Made by a program: the position numbers and the translations under genes. From Branchiostoma floridae (Eukaryota; Chordata; Leptocardii; Amphioxiformes; Branchiostomatidae), in assembly GCF_000003815.2 (NCBI RefSeq), contig NC_049982.1:24807136-24871135 (forward strand): DNA of 64,000 bases, given 5' to 3'. The notes beneath the pieces are model-generated. The model was not told where the DNA came from and did no database searches. It saw only the letters and a program-made list of their open reading frames with translations. Shown here piece by piece: positions 47,692 through 59,100 of this stretch; within the stretch, counting starts at the first letter, position 1, and each line of letters starts with the position of its first letter.

Positions 47692-50600
47692 ATGAAAACT
47701 TTCCCAGGCGGAAGCAAAAGCTTTGGTGCCTGGAACGTTCATGGCTTAGGTACCAAATTAGAGGATATAGATTTCGTGTCTTATGTAAACAAGTTTGACT
47801 TCTTCTCGCTCCTAGAAACCTGGAGCACAGAAAACACAAAAATTAACATTCCCGGCTACGGTTATTTCCACCAATGCAGACAAAAAAACAAGCGAGCAAA
47901 GCGCTCATCGGGGGGTATAATTTTCTTCTACAAGACTGAGTACAGAAACTACGTCAAGAAAGCACAATCAAAATCCACAGATGTTCTCTGGGTACAGATA
48001 GACCGAAAGCTACTGGGCCTACCAAAAGACTTGTTCATCTGTTCGGCATATATTAGTCCCAGTACATCAACCACCCACAAATACGCAGAAAATCATACAT
48101 TAGAAATCCTAGAAAGCGAAATATCCAGATATAGTTCAGACGGATTTATTTTACTTGGCGGCGACTTAAACGCTCGTCTTGGTGATTTGCGCGATTATGT
48201 AGATGATAGCACTCCTGACGATTGTAATCCAGACAGCTTCCCTTACTCCTCAGATAGACAACACATGGATAAGGCCCCTCCGAATAAATTCGGCAGGCAT
48301 ATCGCTGACCTATGTGTTCAAGCTAACCTAAGAGTTTTAAATGGGAGGGTAGCTGGGGATTTACAGGGGAAATTTACTTGTCACCAACCGCGTGGAAGCA
48401 GCACAGTTGACTACATAATTTGCAGTCAGTCCCTGATCCCACATATCTTATCGTTTCACATAAAACCATTAACGTTATTCTCTGATCACTGCATGGTTTG
48501 GGCATTAATCCAATCAAAATCAACAAATCACTCCTATCAAGAAAGCCGGAAAATATCAAATGCAAAACCTCTCCCCAAACAATATAAATGGAACGATAAA
48601 TCAGCCCAGAAGTTTCTTTCTTCTCTCGGCCAGTCTCATTTCGTCGACAGACTACGTTTACTTTGTTCTAATGTTCCAAACAACATAAACAGCACTTCGG
48701 AAATCGATGATTATGTGTCTGAGTTTGGTTCCATTCTGAGAGAAGCAGGTGATCAGTCGCTATGTTTGAAAAGGGTAAGGAAACGCCCACGTAAAAGACA
48801 AAACAAGAAATGGTTTGACAAAACCTGCATGGAAATGAAAAGGGAAGTGAAAAACATAGCATCTTTACTGGAAAAAAATCCTTCGAATCCAGACATAAGG
48901 GGTAGATTCTTCAAAAGTAAAAAAGAATATAAGAAATTGTTAAAAAAGAAAAAACGAGATTTCCACCAACAAATCATGGATCAATTGTCTTCACTAAAGG
49001 AAAGAAACCCGAGTGCATTCTGGAACTTGATAAATAAACTGAAACCAGGAAAGCCAAATGACGATAACCAGATTACAGAAGAGGAATGGGTAAATCACTT
49101 CAAGAATCTTGACAAATTTCCTGATAGCTCTACAGACAACGACCTTCCCAGTGAAAACGTTCAAACAGACTTTTCGAACACCCCACCAAACTCATCAGAA
49201 CTAGATTCCGCAATTACCCCAGAAGAATTGGACACCGCAGTTTTAAAACTAAAAAACAAAAAGTCAAGCGGCAATGACAGAATTTTGAATGAAATGCTAA
49301 AATCTGGTAAAATGTTGCTTAAAGAACCTATACTCCACTTGTTTAACACTTGCTTACAAAATGGTCATTTTCCGCAAGAATGGTCAGTAAGTCATATTGT
49401 TCCTATCCACAAGTCAGGAGACACCTCCCTGCCAGATAACTACAGAGGGATTTCTATAATCAGCTGTTTAGGGAAATTATTTTCCTCCATTCTAAATTCA
49501 CGCCTTGTCAAATACGCAGAACACAATAACCTCTTCCAGCCACACCAAGCAGGCTTCAGACAAAACTTTAGAACTACCGATAATCTGTTTGTTTTAAGTA
49601 CACTAGTTAGCAAATATCTAAACAAAAATCGTCAACTTTACGCTTGCTTCATTGATTTCTGCAAAGCATTTGATTCTGTTTGGAGAAACGGCCTCTTGTT
49701 TAAATTGAGTAAGCTCGGTATTGGTGGTAAATTTCTAAAAGTAATAGAAGGCATGTATTCAAAGACTATAAACTGCGTTAAATCTAAAAATGGATTGACT
49801 GAAACTTTTGTTACTAATTGTGGTGTGAGACAAGGGTGTAACTTAAGCCCTACATTATTTAACCTTTTTCTTAGCGATATTGTGTCCCAATTTGACGGTG
49901 CTCCCTGTAATCCTCCATTTATGTACAACAAAACTGTCCCTTGCTTGTTGTATGCTGACGACTTGGTAATTTTTTCCGAGTCCAAACAGGGATTACAGCA
50001 TTCCTTGAACAATCTGGAAAATTATTGTGCACTTTGGAAATTAAAAGTAAATCTTAGGAAAACAAAAATTATTGTATTTAAAAAGGGTGGCAGTCTACCT
50101 AAAAACTGTTCTCTCCTGTTTGATAATCGTGAAATAGAAATTGTAACTTGTTATACTTATCTCGGTATTATTGTGAGTGCAGCTGGCACGTTTAAAGCTA
50201 ACAACAAATACCTGAGTGGCAAAGGTCTGAAGGCTTTATTCGGAATAAAACAATCTTTAGATAAAGCCACCGCCTCATTACCAGTTAGAAACAAACTTTT
50301 CGATGCATGTGTCAAACCTATTCTACTTTATGGCTCAGAAATCTGGGGCGCATTAAAAAGCCCTAAAACCTGTCCCATTGAATCTGTTCACCTTAAATTC
50401 TGCAAACAAGCACTAAATATCCCCAGACCAGCATCTAACCTTGCCACAAGAGCGGAATTAGGGAGGTACCCCATTCAACTGGAAGCCTCCCTGAACGCTA
50501 TCAAACACTTTCTAAGAATCCGTCAAAACGTGCCAGCTGACAGTCTACAAGCCGACGCCCTATCTTGTCAATTACAACTAGATGCAAATGGAAACAAGTG

Positions 50601-51222
50601 CTGGGCGTCCGGCGTTCGTAAGATACTGGAGGAATGCGGTTTTGCCTACATATGGAGATCTCAGATATCTCTAGGAACAAACCTATTACCTATAACCAAC
50701 GCCATCAGCCAACGATTAAAGGATATTTATATTCAAACATTTAAAGCTGAAATACACAATGACAACCGGGACAAATCTTTCGGTAACAAATTACGAACCT
50801 ATAGATTATTCAAGACTATTTATAAAGAAGAAGAATATCTGATGGTGAAAAACATACAACACAGAGTGGCTGTCACTAAACTCCGGATTAGTTGCCACAA
50901 GTTACATATCGAAACTGGAAGGCACAACCGCACCCCTCTGCAGCATAGAGTCTGCCAATTTTGTGATTTGCAACAAGTAGAAGATGAACAGCATTTTATT
51001 TTACACTGTAAACTGTACCATAATGAACGGATTGTGCTTTATGAATATATAAGAAAAGAGTTCCCATATTTTGAACACCTTAATGCAACGGATAAATTTC
51101 TATTTTTGATGCGCCTAGACAAACCCTGTATATCAAACATTATCTGTTCCTATATCTACACCTGTACAAAGAAGCGAGAAGATGTCGACCACCCTGTTAG
51201 CTTAGTACCTTCAGCTAGTTAA
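47692..51222 (+). CDS. LINE ORF2: endonuclease plus reverse transcriptase, intact 1176 residues
   Basis: The N-terminal apurinic-type endonuclease shows WNVHGLG (residue 14), LLETW (40), GGDLNARLG (about 157), STVDYII (about 236) and FSDHC (about 264). The reverse transcriptase shows PDNYRGISIISCLGK, QAGFRQNFRTTDN, FIDFCKAFDSVWRNGLLFKL, GVRQGCNLSPTLFNLF and the catalytic box LLYADDLVIFS (YADD at about 754). The C-terminus has a Cys-His finger, CQFC...EQHFILHC (about 1088). No RNase H domain is apparent. It performs target-primed reverse transcription in the nucleus. There are no stops or frameshifts, so this copy could be recent or active. Clade not settled: the motifs fit L1/I-related metazoan LINEs better than CR1. 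Confidence 0.9.
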   Translation: MKTFPGGSKSFGAWNVHGLGTKLEDIDFVSYVNKFDFFSLLETWSTENTKINIPGYGYFHQCRQKNKRAKRSSGGIIFFYKTEYRNYVKKAQSKSTDVLWVQIDRKLLGLPKDLFICSAYISPSTSTTHKYAENHTLEILESEISRYSSDGFILLGGDLNARLGDLRDYVDDSTPDDCNPDSFPYSSDRQHMDKAPPNKFGRHIADLCVQANLRVLNGRVAGDLQGKFTCHQPRGSSTVDYIICSQSLIPHILSFHIKPLTLFSDHCMVWALIQSKSTNHSYQESRKISNAKPLPKQYKWNDKSAQKFLSSLGQSHFVDRLRLLCSNVPNNINSTSEIDDYVSEFGSILREAGDQSLCLKRVRKRPRKRQNKKWFDKTCMEMKREVKNIASLLEKNPSNPDIRGRFFKSKKEYKKLLKKKKRDFHQQIMDQLSSLKERNPSAFWNLINKLKPGKPNDDNQITEEEWVNHFKNLDKFPDSSTDNDLPSENVQTDFSNTPPNSSELDSAITPEELDTAVLKLKNKKSSGNDRILNEMLKSGKMLLKEPILHLFNTCLQNGHFPQEWSVSHIVPIHKSGDTSLPDNYRGISIISCLGKLFSSILNSRLVKYAEHNNLFQPHQAGFRQNFRTTDNLFVLSTLVSKYLNKNRQLYACFIDFCKAFDSVWRNGLLFKLSKLGIGGKFLKVIEGMYSKTINCVKSKNGLTETFVTNCGVRQGCNLSPTLFNLFLSDIVSQFDGAPCNPPFMYNKTVPCLLYADDLVIFSESKQGLQHSLNNLENYCALWKLKVNLRKTKIIVFKKGGSLPKNCSLLFDNREIEIVTCYTYLGIIVSAAGTFKANNKYLSGKGLKALFGIKQSLDKATASLPVRNKLFDACVKPILLYGSEIWGALKSPKTCPIESVHLKFCKQALNIPRPASNLATRAELGRYPIQLEASLNAIKHFLRIRQNVPADSLQADALSCQLQLDANGNKCWASGVRKILEECGFAYIWRSQISLGTNLLPITNAISQRLKDIYIQTFKAEIHNDNRDKSFGNKLRTYRLFKTIYKEEEYLMVKNIQHRVAVTKLRISCHKLHIETGRHNRTPLQHRVCQFCDLQQVEDEQHFILHCKLYHNERIVLYEYIRKEFPYFEHLNATDKFLFLMRLDKPCISNIICSYIYTCTKKREDVDHPVSLVPSAS

Positions 51223-51338
51223 TTGTATCTTGTTGTTTTTGCATATGTTTGTTATGTCTGTTATCAGTCATGTCTGTTATCAGTGACCTGTACCTAGCCC
51301 GTCGAGGCATGAATGTACAATAAAGGTCTTTCATTCAT

Positions 51339-52033
51339 TCATAAACAGGTGTTCATACGTAGACAACATTTGCCGAATTTCCATTGTTTTAAATGACAAG
51401 CATGATAGATCGCAAACTCTTTTGGAGTCTGTAATCAAGATTCCGCTTATCATAAACGCATGAGCTGCTGGGTCTGGAACTCACGTGCTGTTGACTGTTG
51501 TCCCGAGTGGACTATCTTTATGAAAACCCTCAGCATGATGGGCCTAAGGGGTTACAAAAGGTCACATGAAAGCCTTCATTAACATTTAGATTATCATACG
51601 TAGATAGAACGTTCGTTTTCCTAACTAACAAGCACGTTGGACATTTGAGAGTATACATTGAACATTCTGTTTATTGTAAAGCTACATTTCTCTTTTCGTG
51701 ACCAGTAATTACACAGGTGCGTAATGATTGAACACGTCATTCTAACTGATCAAAGTAGTAGTCTAATTATGTTATGCATCTTTTGGAGTCTGTTATCAAG
51801 ATTCCGCTTATCATAAACGTATGAGCTGCTGGGTCTGCAAGGTTCCTGAACTTTTCTTACTCACGTGCTGTGGACTGTTGTCCCGAGTTGACTATATTTA
51901 TGAAAAGCAAATTAAAGAAATGAACACACTTTACAAGGCAATGTGGGTTGTTTAAAAGTCAGAATATAATGCATATGAAACGAAAGCTAAAACGATTGAG
52001 TAGTCTACACATATTTACGCCCGGTTTGGGAGT

Positions 52034-52069
<36 letters not shown>

Positions 52070-52089
52070 CGCGCGCGCGCGTATGTGTG

Positions 52090-52167
<78 letters not shown>

Positions 52168-53857
52168 CGTGCGTACGTGTGTGTGACTTTGCAGATCAGC
52201 ATAACTCAAGTATTGATATTTGCTATTTGGGTAGGCCTTGATAGAACCACGGAAATGATTAGATTTTTTGCCTCTAGCGGCTTAATATTGAATTGTTGCA
52301 GAAATCTTTGTTTTGATATCTGGAGTCACCTGCTGACATTTCGGTGGCCGTCCGTCACCATCAAACAAGCACAATACTAACTTGTTCTACTTCAAAGAAC
52401 AGCTAGGTGTCGCTGCGGCATTGTGAAGAACGCGTTCTTAACGTGAGAATTTACGTGCAATTGATTACGCCGTAATCCTTTTTTCTTGGAAAGATGCCTA
52501 GGTACAATGCTTTGTCTGGGCGTATCTGGAGGTTCTCAGAGACAGGACGTTTTCAGAGGGAACGTCAACCTGCAACCTATCCGGGGGTGGCAATATTCTA
52601 CAAAAATGCATTTTTGCGTAAAATTCAGTAATATACAGCGACAGTCCATGTGAATGTGAAAATGTTGAAATTCGGCCCAATTCTTTATGCCAAACCCCTC
52701 CTCCTGTTTTACCCCGGACGAACTGGTGTGTACTATGGTAAAGCTCTAAACTAACGTGATACCACGCAACATCTGAAGTCAGCAGACGTTACCACGACTA
52801 TCCGAATTAAGTTTGTTCTTTGAGTATTTCTTTAGATCTTCGTTTTATTCTACGATAAGTGTATGTTTTCTACATTATGACACATTTTACGTCACAAATA
52901 CCTGCTACATATTGATAACGTTGAAAACATATGCTGATCACATATATTTAACAATGACAAGACGAAAAGCAACAATGTTTGTCTATGTCTTCTTCTCGAA
53001 CAGGCATTATTTATAGTTATAAAACGTATTGATAAAAAATACAGGCGAATATAAAAAGAGATGCGCAAACCTTTCTAACCAGTCTTGCAGTTCTTGCACA
53101 ATATCGCTAACAGGTGCTTTTTAGTTATATCACATCAGCTTTGTAAAGAAGTCATCAACGGTATCGTATGATTATCAATAATGTTGCTGTATATTTCCCT
53201 TTTGTTAACTCCCGGAACTCTTGCGTGGACAAAGTATTGTAAAAAACAATCAACCTGAATTGAGATCATTCCTTTTACTTGTCAAGTTTTTAGAGATGGC
53301 CTTTTTGGGGTCATTTTGTTTGTCCTTCGCAGATTGGTAGCCTTCGTTAGTTGACGGTTATATCACTCACTCACTAACACGTGTTGACTAAGTTTAATAA
53401 AGCTGCCATTCTTTTTAGATAAAAGACAGCTATGTTCTTTTGGCTCAACGTGTCAAAAATAAGTATAATGAGGCCCAACTATGGAGAAAAATCAAGTAGC
53501 TCAGTTGATGCCTGATGCCATAGAAACATTGCAAACATCGAGAACACATAGAATTACAGTTATAAGGCACCGAGCTGTTAAATAGAAGTCACAAACCAGA
53601 ATCTATATTTTGAACGACATAAAACAACTTATAGTCCGAAAGACAACAATGCAATATGACTCATAGCTGAACTAAATATTGTCATATTACTTGTATCTAG
53701 CCGATGATATAGTATTCATATGGTAATTCATTTCCTTATGGATATCCGCATATTTTTGCTCCGCCCACCACTACTGTTCCACTACGACTTCCAAGAAGAC
53801 CACGACACGGAAGTAAAATAAATGCAGTGGGCGACTTTGACATCAGTATGTTTGGAA
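51339..53857. other. Intergenic region between the LINE and the convertase gene
   Basis: It holds the last copies of the duplicated array, the TG microsatellite at 52035-52185, and otherwise AT-rich sequence with no ORF I can support. Confidence 0.5.
52035..52185 (+). repeat. (TG)n microsatellite with GC steps
   Basis: TG units with a GCGCGCGCGCGC block near 52070. Alternating purine-pyrimidine DNA of this type can adopt Z-form. ORFs across it are artefacts. Confidence 0.95.
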
Positions 53858-53968
53858 TATAAATAGATGTGTCTTTTCGGGTGGCATAAGTGGCGCCGTG
53901 TCACAGTCGTCTTGGTTTATTGTCATCGTTATTGTACACACTCTGCAGGTGAATAAGAGCCAATACAG
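53858..53968 (+). promoter_or_regulatory. TATA box and 5' UTR exon of the convertase gene
   Basis: TATAAATA at 53858-53865 lies about 100 bp before a strong donor (AATACAG then GTAAGTC, exon end 53968). The next exon begins at 56143 with the ATG at 56152. The start site would be near 53888. A GCTCCGCCCACC box lies at about 53758. Confidence 0.55.
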
Positions 53969-54658
53969 GTAAGTCATGAGCGATTTTTTTTTAATGAACC
54001 GTTGCTTGGCATGACGGCGGGCGGGTACTGGTGAGGTTGGTCCCGAACACTTCGCCAGGTGGGTGCGGGGACCCGTCTCGAGCCTGTCTGGAAGTCCCAG
54101 TAATTACGTATATGCATGTACCATATACATACCAGACACATAGCGCGTAAAATGCCATACCTGAGTTTCTTAGCCCCCGCCAAACATGTACCCTACCGAA
54201 AGAGTTGGCACCGTAGCCCGAGTGAGTTAGCTAGCGTGCCAACTCAGGGCTACGTACGGGGGGTGTTGCTCGGCCGGCCGATGGGATCAGTATCGTCTAG
54301 CGCTGTGAGTCTAGTGTATAGGCTAAGGCCTAGGTAAAAAGATGTTTTTTACATGATAGGCTCTTGAAAAGACCTGTCGACCTTTCTTTGTAGATCCACC
54401 GCTTGCGAGAGACATAGAATTTTACCATCTGACTTCTGAGCGATGAAATAAAAAAAACAGAACGTTCTAAACACACTGTTAACAGCTTAAGCTTTCAACC
54501 ATTGATTGACGTAAAAATGTATAGTTAACAGTCCACTTCTTTGTGTATCTCTATAGTTTCAATGTGATGTTTCAATTGACGAGAAGTCATTAATACGTTT
54601 AGTAGATTCAAAGGTAACGTTATGTGTGTTTCTTTTAATCTGACGATCATTCTGACCG

Positions 54659-55767
54659 ACTTTTGTCCGGTGTGACAGCGATCTCGCCCCCCCCCCCGTG
54701 ATCTCGCCCCCCCGGGGCGAAATCACTAGCGATCTCGCCCTCCCCGGCTAGTGATCTCGCCCCCCTACCTCGCCCCCCTTTAGCGATTTCGCCCCCCCCA
54801 AAAAAAAACGGGTTTACATGACATTTTAGAAGTTGATTGGTATAAATCACAAAATGCAGTTTCAGAATGATATAAGTACACGAGTTTGATACATAACTCC
54901 ATTCATAGTATCAATATTAACGTAATTACATGGTAATAAGATAGTTGAACTTGTTTCAGACAAGGAGGGTTGGGTCCCTTGTATTCCCATTATTGCATAT
55001 ACCTGAGTCTTGACATAAGATGTATTTCATTGTATTCACCTGTCCTCAAGCAACCTATATATCTCCAATATAAGGTCTCTACCATGAAGTGACCACAAAA
55101 GAACTATGTAATGTCTTTATTAATTATGCAAATATTAGGTATTAATTAGAATAACGCACATTTTGGTATATGCACTTGTCCAAGGGATATCTTCACCTCC
55201 AAAATGACTGTTTTTTCTAGTATTTAGGAACTGATGCATTTACTAGTGTTTCTTAAGACTGGTACTTTACATTGTTTGTGTAGCATTTAGCAACAGCTAT
55301 ATCAACTTGCGCGTAGATAGTGTTTATAATGAGAAAATATTATTCACGTGTGTTTTTGTTAGTGCTTTGGAAATGTTTCCAGCACAAGAAAGAAAACACT
55401 GTGACAAATTGAAAACATATAGCTGACGTATTCCGTACCATAGACGGTGTTGATTTATACGTTCGAAGTAGCACTGTTTTTATGCCACCTCAGCTGCAAA
55501 AATTGTCTTTTTCATGTCAATGTCATGTTTGCACCGAACAATATAGTATCGACTTTCGAGGTATGACATCTTACGGTACGGTAATAAGATGCCATATAGG
55601 TACCAGGTAACACACCATATACGTTACTCCCCAGGTGCAGTATAGTACCAGGTAGCGCACCTGTAATATGTAGTAACCAGCTGGGGGGGGGGCGAAAACG
55701 CTAGTGATGTCGCCCCCCGGGGGGGGCGAGATCACAGGGGGGGGGCGAGATCGCTGTCACACCGGCC
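54659..55767. mobile_element. 1.1-kb non-autonomous DNA element with C-run/G-run inverted ends
   Basis: The left end CCGGTGTGACAGCGATCTCG followed by repeated CGCCCCCCC blocks is mirrored at 55700-55767 (GATCGCTGTCACACCGG). No ORF lies between. It sits in intron 1 of the convertase gene. A 22-bp AT-rich palindrome (CCTAGCTATATATATAGCTA...) abuts the right end. Confidence 0.75.
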
Positions 55768-56151
55768 TAGCTATATATATAGCTAGGAGCTATACATTAC
55801 TTCACCAGCAAATCTTTGAAAGGTTCATCCTTTATCATATCAAACATTCATTCATATTGAACGGCACGTGACGCTCACTAGCACGAATAATGTTTTGACG
55901 TCAAAAGCATGATTTCAGCGAGGGTGGTAGGTATTCAAAACCTTCCTGAAACGAGATTTTGTCAGGGTTTCAAACCTTTACCACAGATAACTTGTAATAA
56001 CAAAGAGAGGTTTGAATACAGTTTTTTTTTAAACCTACTTGCTATCGTTCGAGATAAAAAAAAGTCGAATCAAAGCTATACCTACATATTAAACTAACAT
56101 GTATCGTCTGACACTTAACATTCCGTCAATTGTTTTTCTCAGCACAGAACC

Positions 56152-59100
56152 ATGGATGTGAAACTTGTTGTGTTCCTGTCGTTGCTTGTAAACATGGTGA
56201 CCAGTTACAAGCCAACTCATGAGAAGACTTGGGCAGTCCAGTTGGAAGGTGGAAGAGAAGAGGCGCTGAGAATAGCACACAAGACAGGGGCGACTCTGGT
56301 TAAAAAGGTTCGGGCATTTTTCGTTAACTTTACCGGGGAAATGACGTTTTAAGGTTTGCGGTTCTGTCTCTCTGTCTGTTTGTTTTTGAAATTCGGGGAC
56401 CCAGAAAGCTCCTTTTTCACCGTTCATGCTGAATGTTGGTAACTTTCGAACGTTATGGCGTCCAGATGACAAACTGTGCGTTACTTTCATCACTTGAATT
56501 GCATAGTAATACACGTGGATAGATTGTGAAGAGTATAACTCTGGATGTTTAATGTATTCATAGGGGTTGCAAAATGAAGTTCCTGTCTGTCTGTTTGTTT
56601 GCGAAGAACCTAGAGCTGGATGTTTAATGTTTTGGTAGAGGTTTGCAAAATGAAGAAAGTTTGATTATTTTCATAGTTACTGCTTTTAATGATACTGCAG
56701 AAAGACATCGTTTTTATGTTTCTTGTTCTGGACATGCCATGGTCATGATTTTTCAAGAATTGAGAGATGAATGTTCTGTAACCGGTGCAATGGCCGAGTG
56801 GGTAGTGTTCGCCTTGCATCCGGTAGGTCATGAGTTCGATCCCGGCCGAGTCATACCAAAGACTCTAAAATGGTACATGCTGCTTTCTCTGCTTAGCACT
56901 CAGCACTAATGAGACAGAGTATGGAAGTTAAACGAACATCACTACCAGCGGACCAGCCTCCTGCTGTAGTAACTTGCACAAATGTGTGGCCCAAGGGCTT
57001 CGAAGTGGAGATGGGCACCACCCTAAGCATCTGCATAGATGCACGGGCAACTTTTTTATAGTCAGTTAGTTGAATTTGACATACGTCTGAACATAATGTA
57101 TTAATTTGTCATTCTCTTCTAAAAAATGGACAGATATTTGGGGACTACTATCTCTTCAAAGATGAGAATGTCAGAAAGGCTCGCACGAAGAAGGACTGTG
57201 AAAAGATGTTGAAAGCTGAACCTTCTGTGAGTAACACAAATCTGTTCTGGAGTTTTGTAGCTTCTCGCAAGATTCTGTAACAACAATAGTATGATGCAAG
57301 CCTGTGTCGCAATATGTTAAGTTTATGTGAGTTTTCTTCGACCGATCGCGAGTAATGGCATTTTAAAAGATATTTGCATTCACTTTGTGTTGTTAAAGTG
57401 TATTACAGAACTTTCTCTCATAATTTTCAATGTTTTTTTTCACATTATCGTGTTATGAGTCGCGCTATAGAGTACAAATTAGAAACGTATCGCTCTATTT
57501 ATGTATCGATATGGATATAACAAACATACGATTGTTACGAGGGGCTAATCCTGTTGACAAAGACAATAAAAGGCCTAAAACGAAAGTACACGGTCAACAA
57601 TTTTCGTAGATTTATGTATACTTTGAAAAGGTTTTAAAGACCTATACTAAACAATGAAACAAGTGCTCATATTTATTTTTTTCCTAATCTGCAAACCCAA
57701 TTTTGGACTTGTATATTTTGACTGTTAAATGCTTTATTCATTTTAGATTTTAAGATTTCTTGATGATTTACTTATGTCTTCTTCAAATCGCTGGCATCAT
57801 CCAGGTAAAAATGGTGAAAGAAGATGTACTTCACACTCGACAACTGTATGCGCAACATCAAGGTGTGGTCTTGAACGACCCACTTTGGGGCTATCAGACA
57901 TATCTGGTAAGATGGCTGACAGATTTAAAAATTCATTTCAGTATCAGAGAGATGGGTAGAAGGTTACAAGTCGTTTAGAGCTATGTCAATTGTATATTTG
58001 TGCAGATTAGTCATCCAGGATGTTGGTAAAATATGTAGTTAGATCAATCCTTACTGCTGGATATATATACAAAATTCATTCAATATTTTCAGACAGTATC
58101 CAATGTCTTTTTCAAAGATTAGAAATAAAAGTTGATTGCATTACCATCCATTTATAGATTACAATGTGTAAAGAAAATTTCAGAAAGCATCAATGTAGGA
58201 AATTAACGATGTTAACAGGGGAATTAGAACCACGCAACAGCATTTTAGAAAACTTAAACTTTCTTTGATACCGTTGTGATGTCTTTTGGTGTATAGCAAT
58301 ATAAAACTTTAGATCTCATGTTTAGTGTGCTTTCAATATTTCTGCCTTTTAAACTTAATAGCTTTTATTATTCCATCTTTTCACCCTTTCCTGCCGTTTT
58401 CTCATCTCTCTGAAAGCACTTAAAAACAACAAAACAACATGACCATGTAACTATTTAATATGTCCTTCTATTCTACAGCACAGTGGGCTAGTACACATGA
58501 ACGTCCTCCCAGCCTGGGAGAGAACACGGAAGGGGGAGGGGGTTGTGGTGGGGGTCATCGATGATGGGATATTCACCAACCAACCGGACCTGAGAGATAA
58601 CCTGGTCAGTTTATGTGATAGATTACTCTCCAAGCAGATGTTGAGTCGCGTAGACATAGTAATAGTCGGAAAAATTTAACCGACGCTCCGGTGTAATTTT
58701 CCCGACTACTACTAAATCGAGGCGACTCAACCTCTGCTTGGAGAGTAGTAATAGATGTCGTCTGAAAGCTTACTATAGGTGCACTCTCACTGCACTTAGG
58801 GCTCGGGTGCGGCACTGCGAGGTTCGTTCACTTCGGCACCGTTTTGTGATTCTTGCGACTTTTGATAATTCAGATATTGCGTAATACGTAAACGTATGTC
58901 TTAGAAGACAACAAATGCACAAAACGGAAGAAAATTCTTCTTTTTTTCAAATCTGTTATTCGTTGAGTCATCTACGAACCCCGCAGTGCCGCACCGGTGC
59001 CGCAAGTGCAGTGAGAGTCCACCTTAAGATGATTAAAAAAACTTTAATGGTTAGGCAAGGACAAAATTTAATATCATAGTATAATATATATAAAAGTAAG

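Larger units (their letters stand above)
46704..51338 (+). mobile_element. Nearly full-length LINE with intact ORF2
   Basis: It is inserted within the duplicated array: the sequence CTCATAAA is broken at about 46698 and resumes CATAAACAGGTGTTCATACG at about 51335. The shared CATAAA is a probable short target duplication. The 3' end is (TTCA)n. It carries ORF1 and ORF2. The ORF1 frame is open through the left border, so a modest 5' truncation is possible. Confidence 0.85.
45020..51910. repeat. Duplicated promoter-proximal segments, about 340-360 bp each, split by two LINEs
   Basis: AACTCTCAGGCCCAGT plus ACACGTCATTCTAACTGA occurs at 45031-45140 and again at about 45369-45425 (338 bp apart). 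Related segments recur near 46490-46690 and 51700-51775, with GTCTAGAAACAAAA and ATAAACAGGTGTTCATACGT markers. Another pair (TTTTGGAGTCTGT...CGAGTTGACTAT type) is at 51420-51530 and 51781-51895. The array begins at the peptide gene's promoter. LINE material occupies 45780-46290 and 46704-51338. Confidence 0.7.

Noticed and set aside
56785-56860. tRNA gene
   Set aside because: The A and B boxes are present, but I see no convincing acceptor or anticodon pairing, and the body continues as a SINE.
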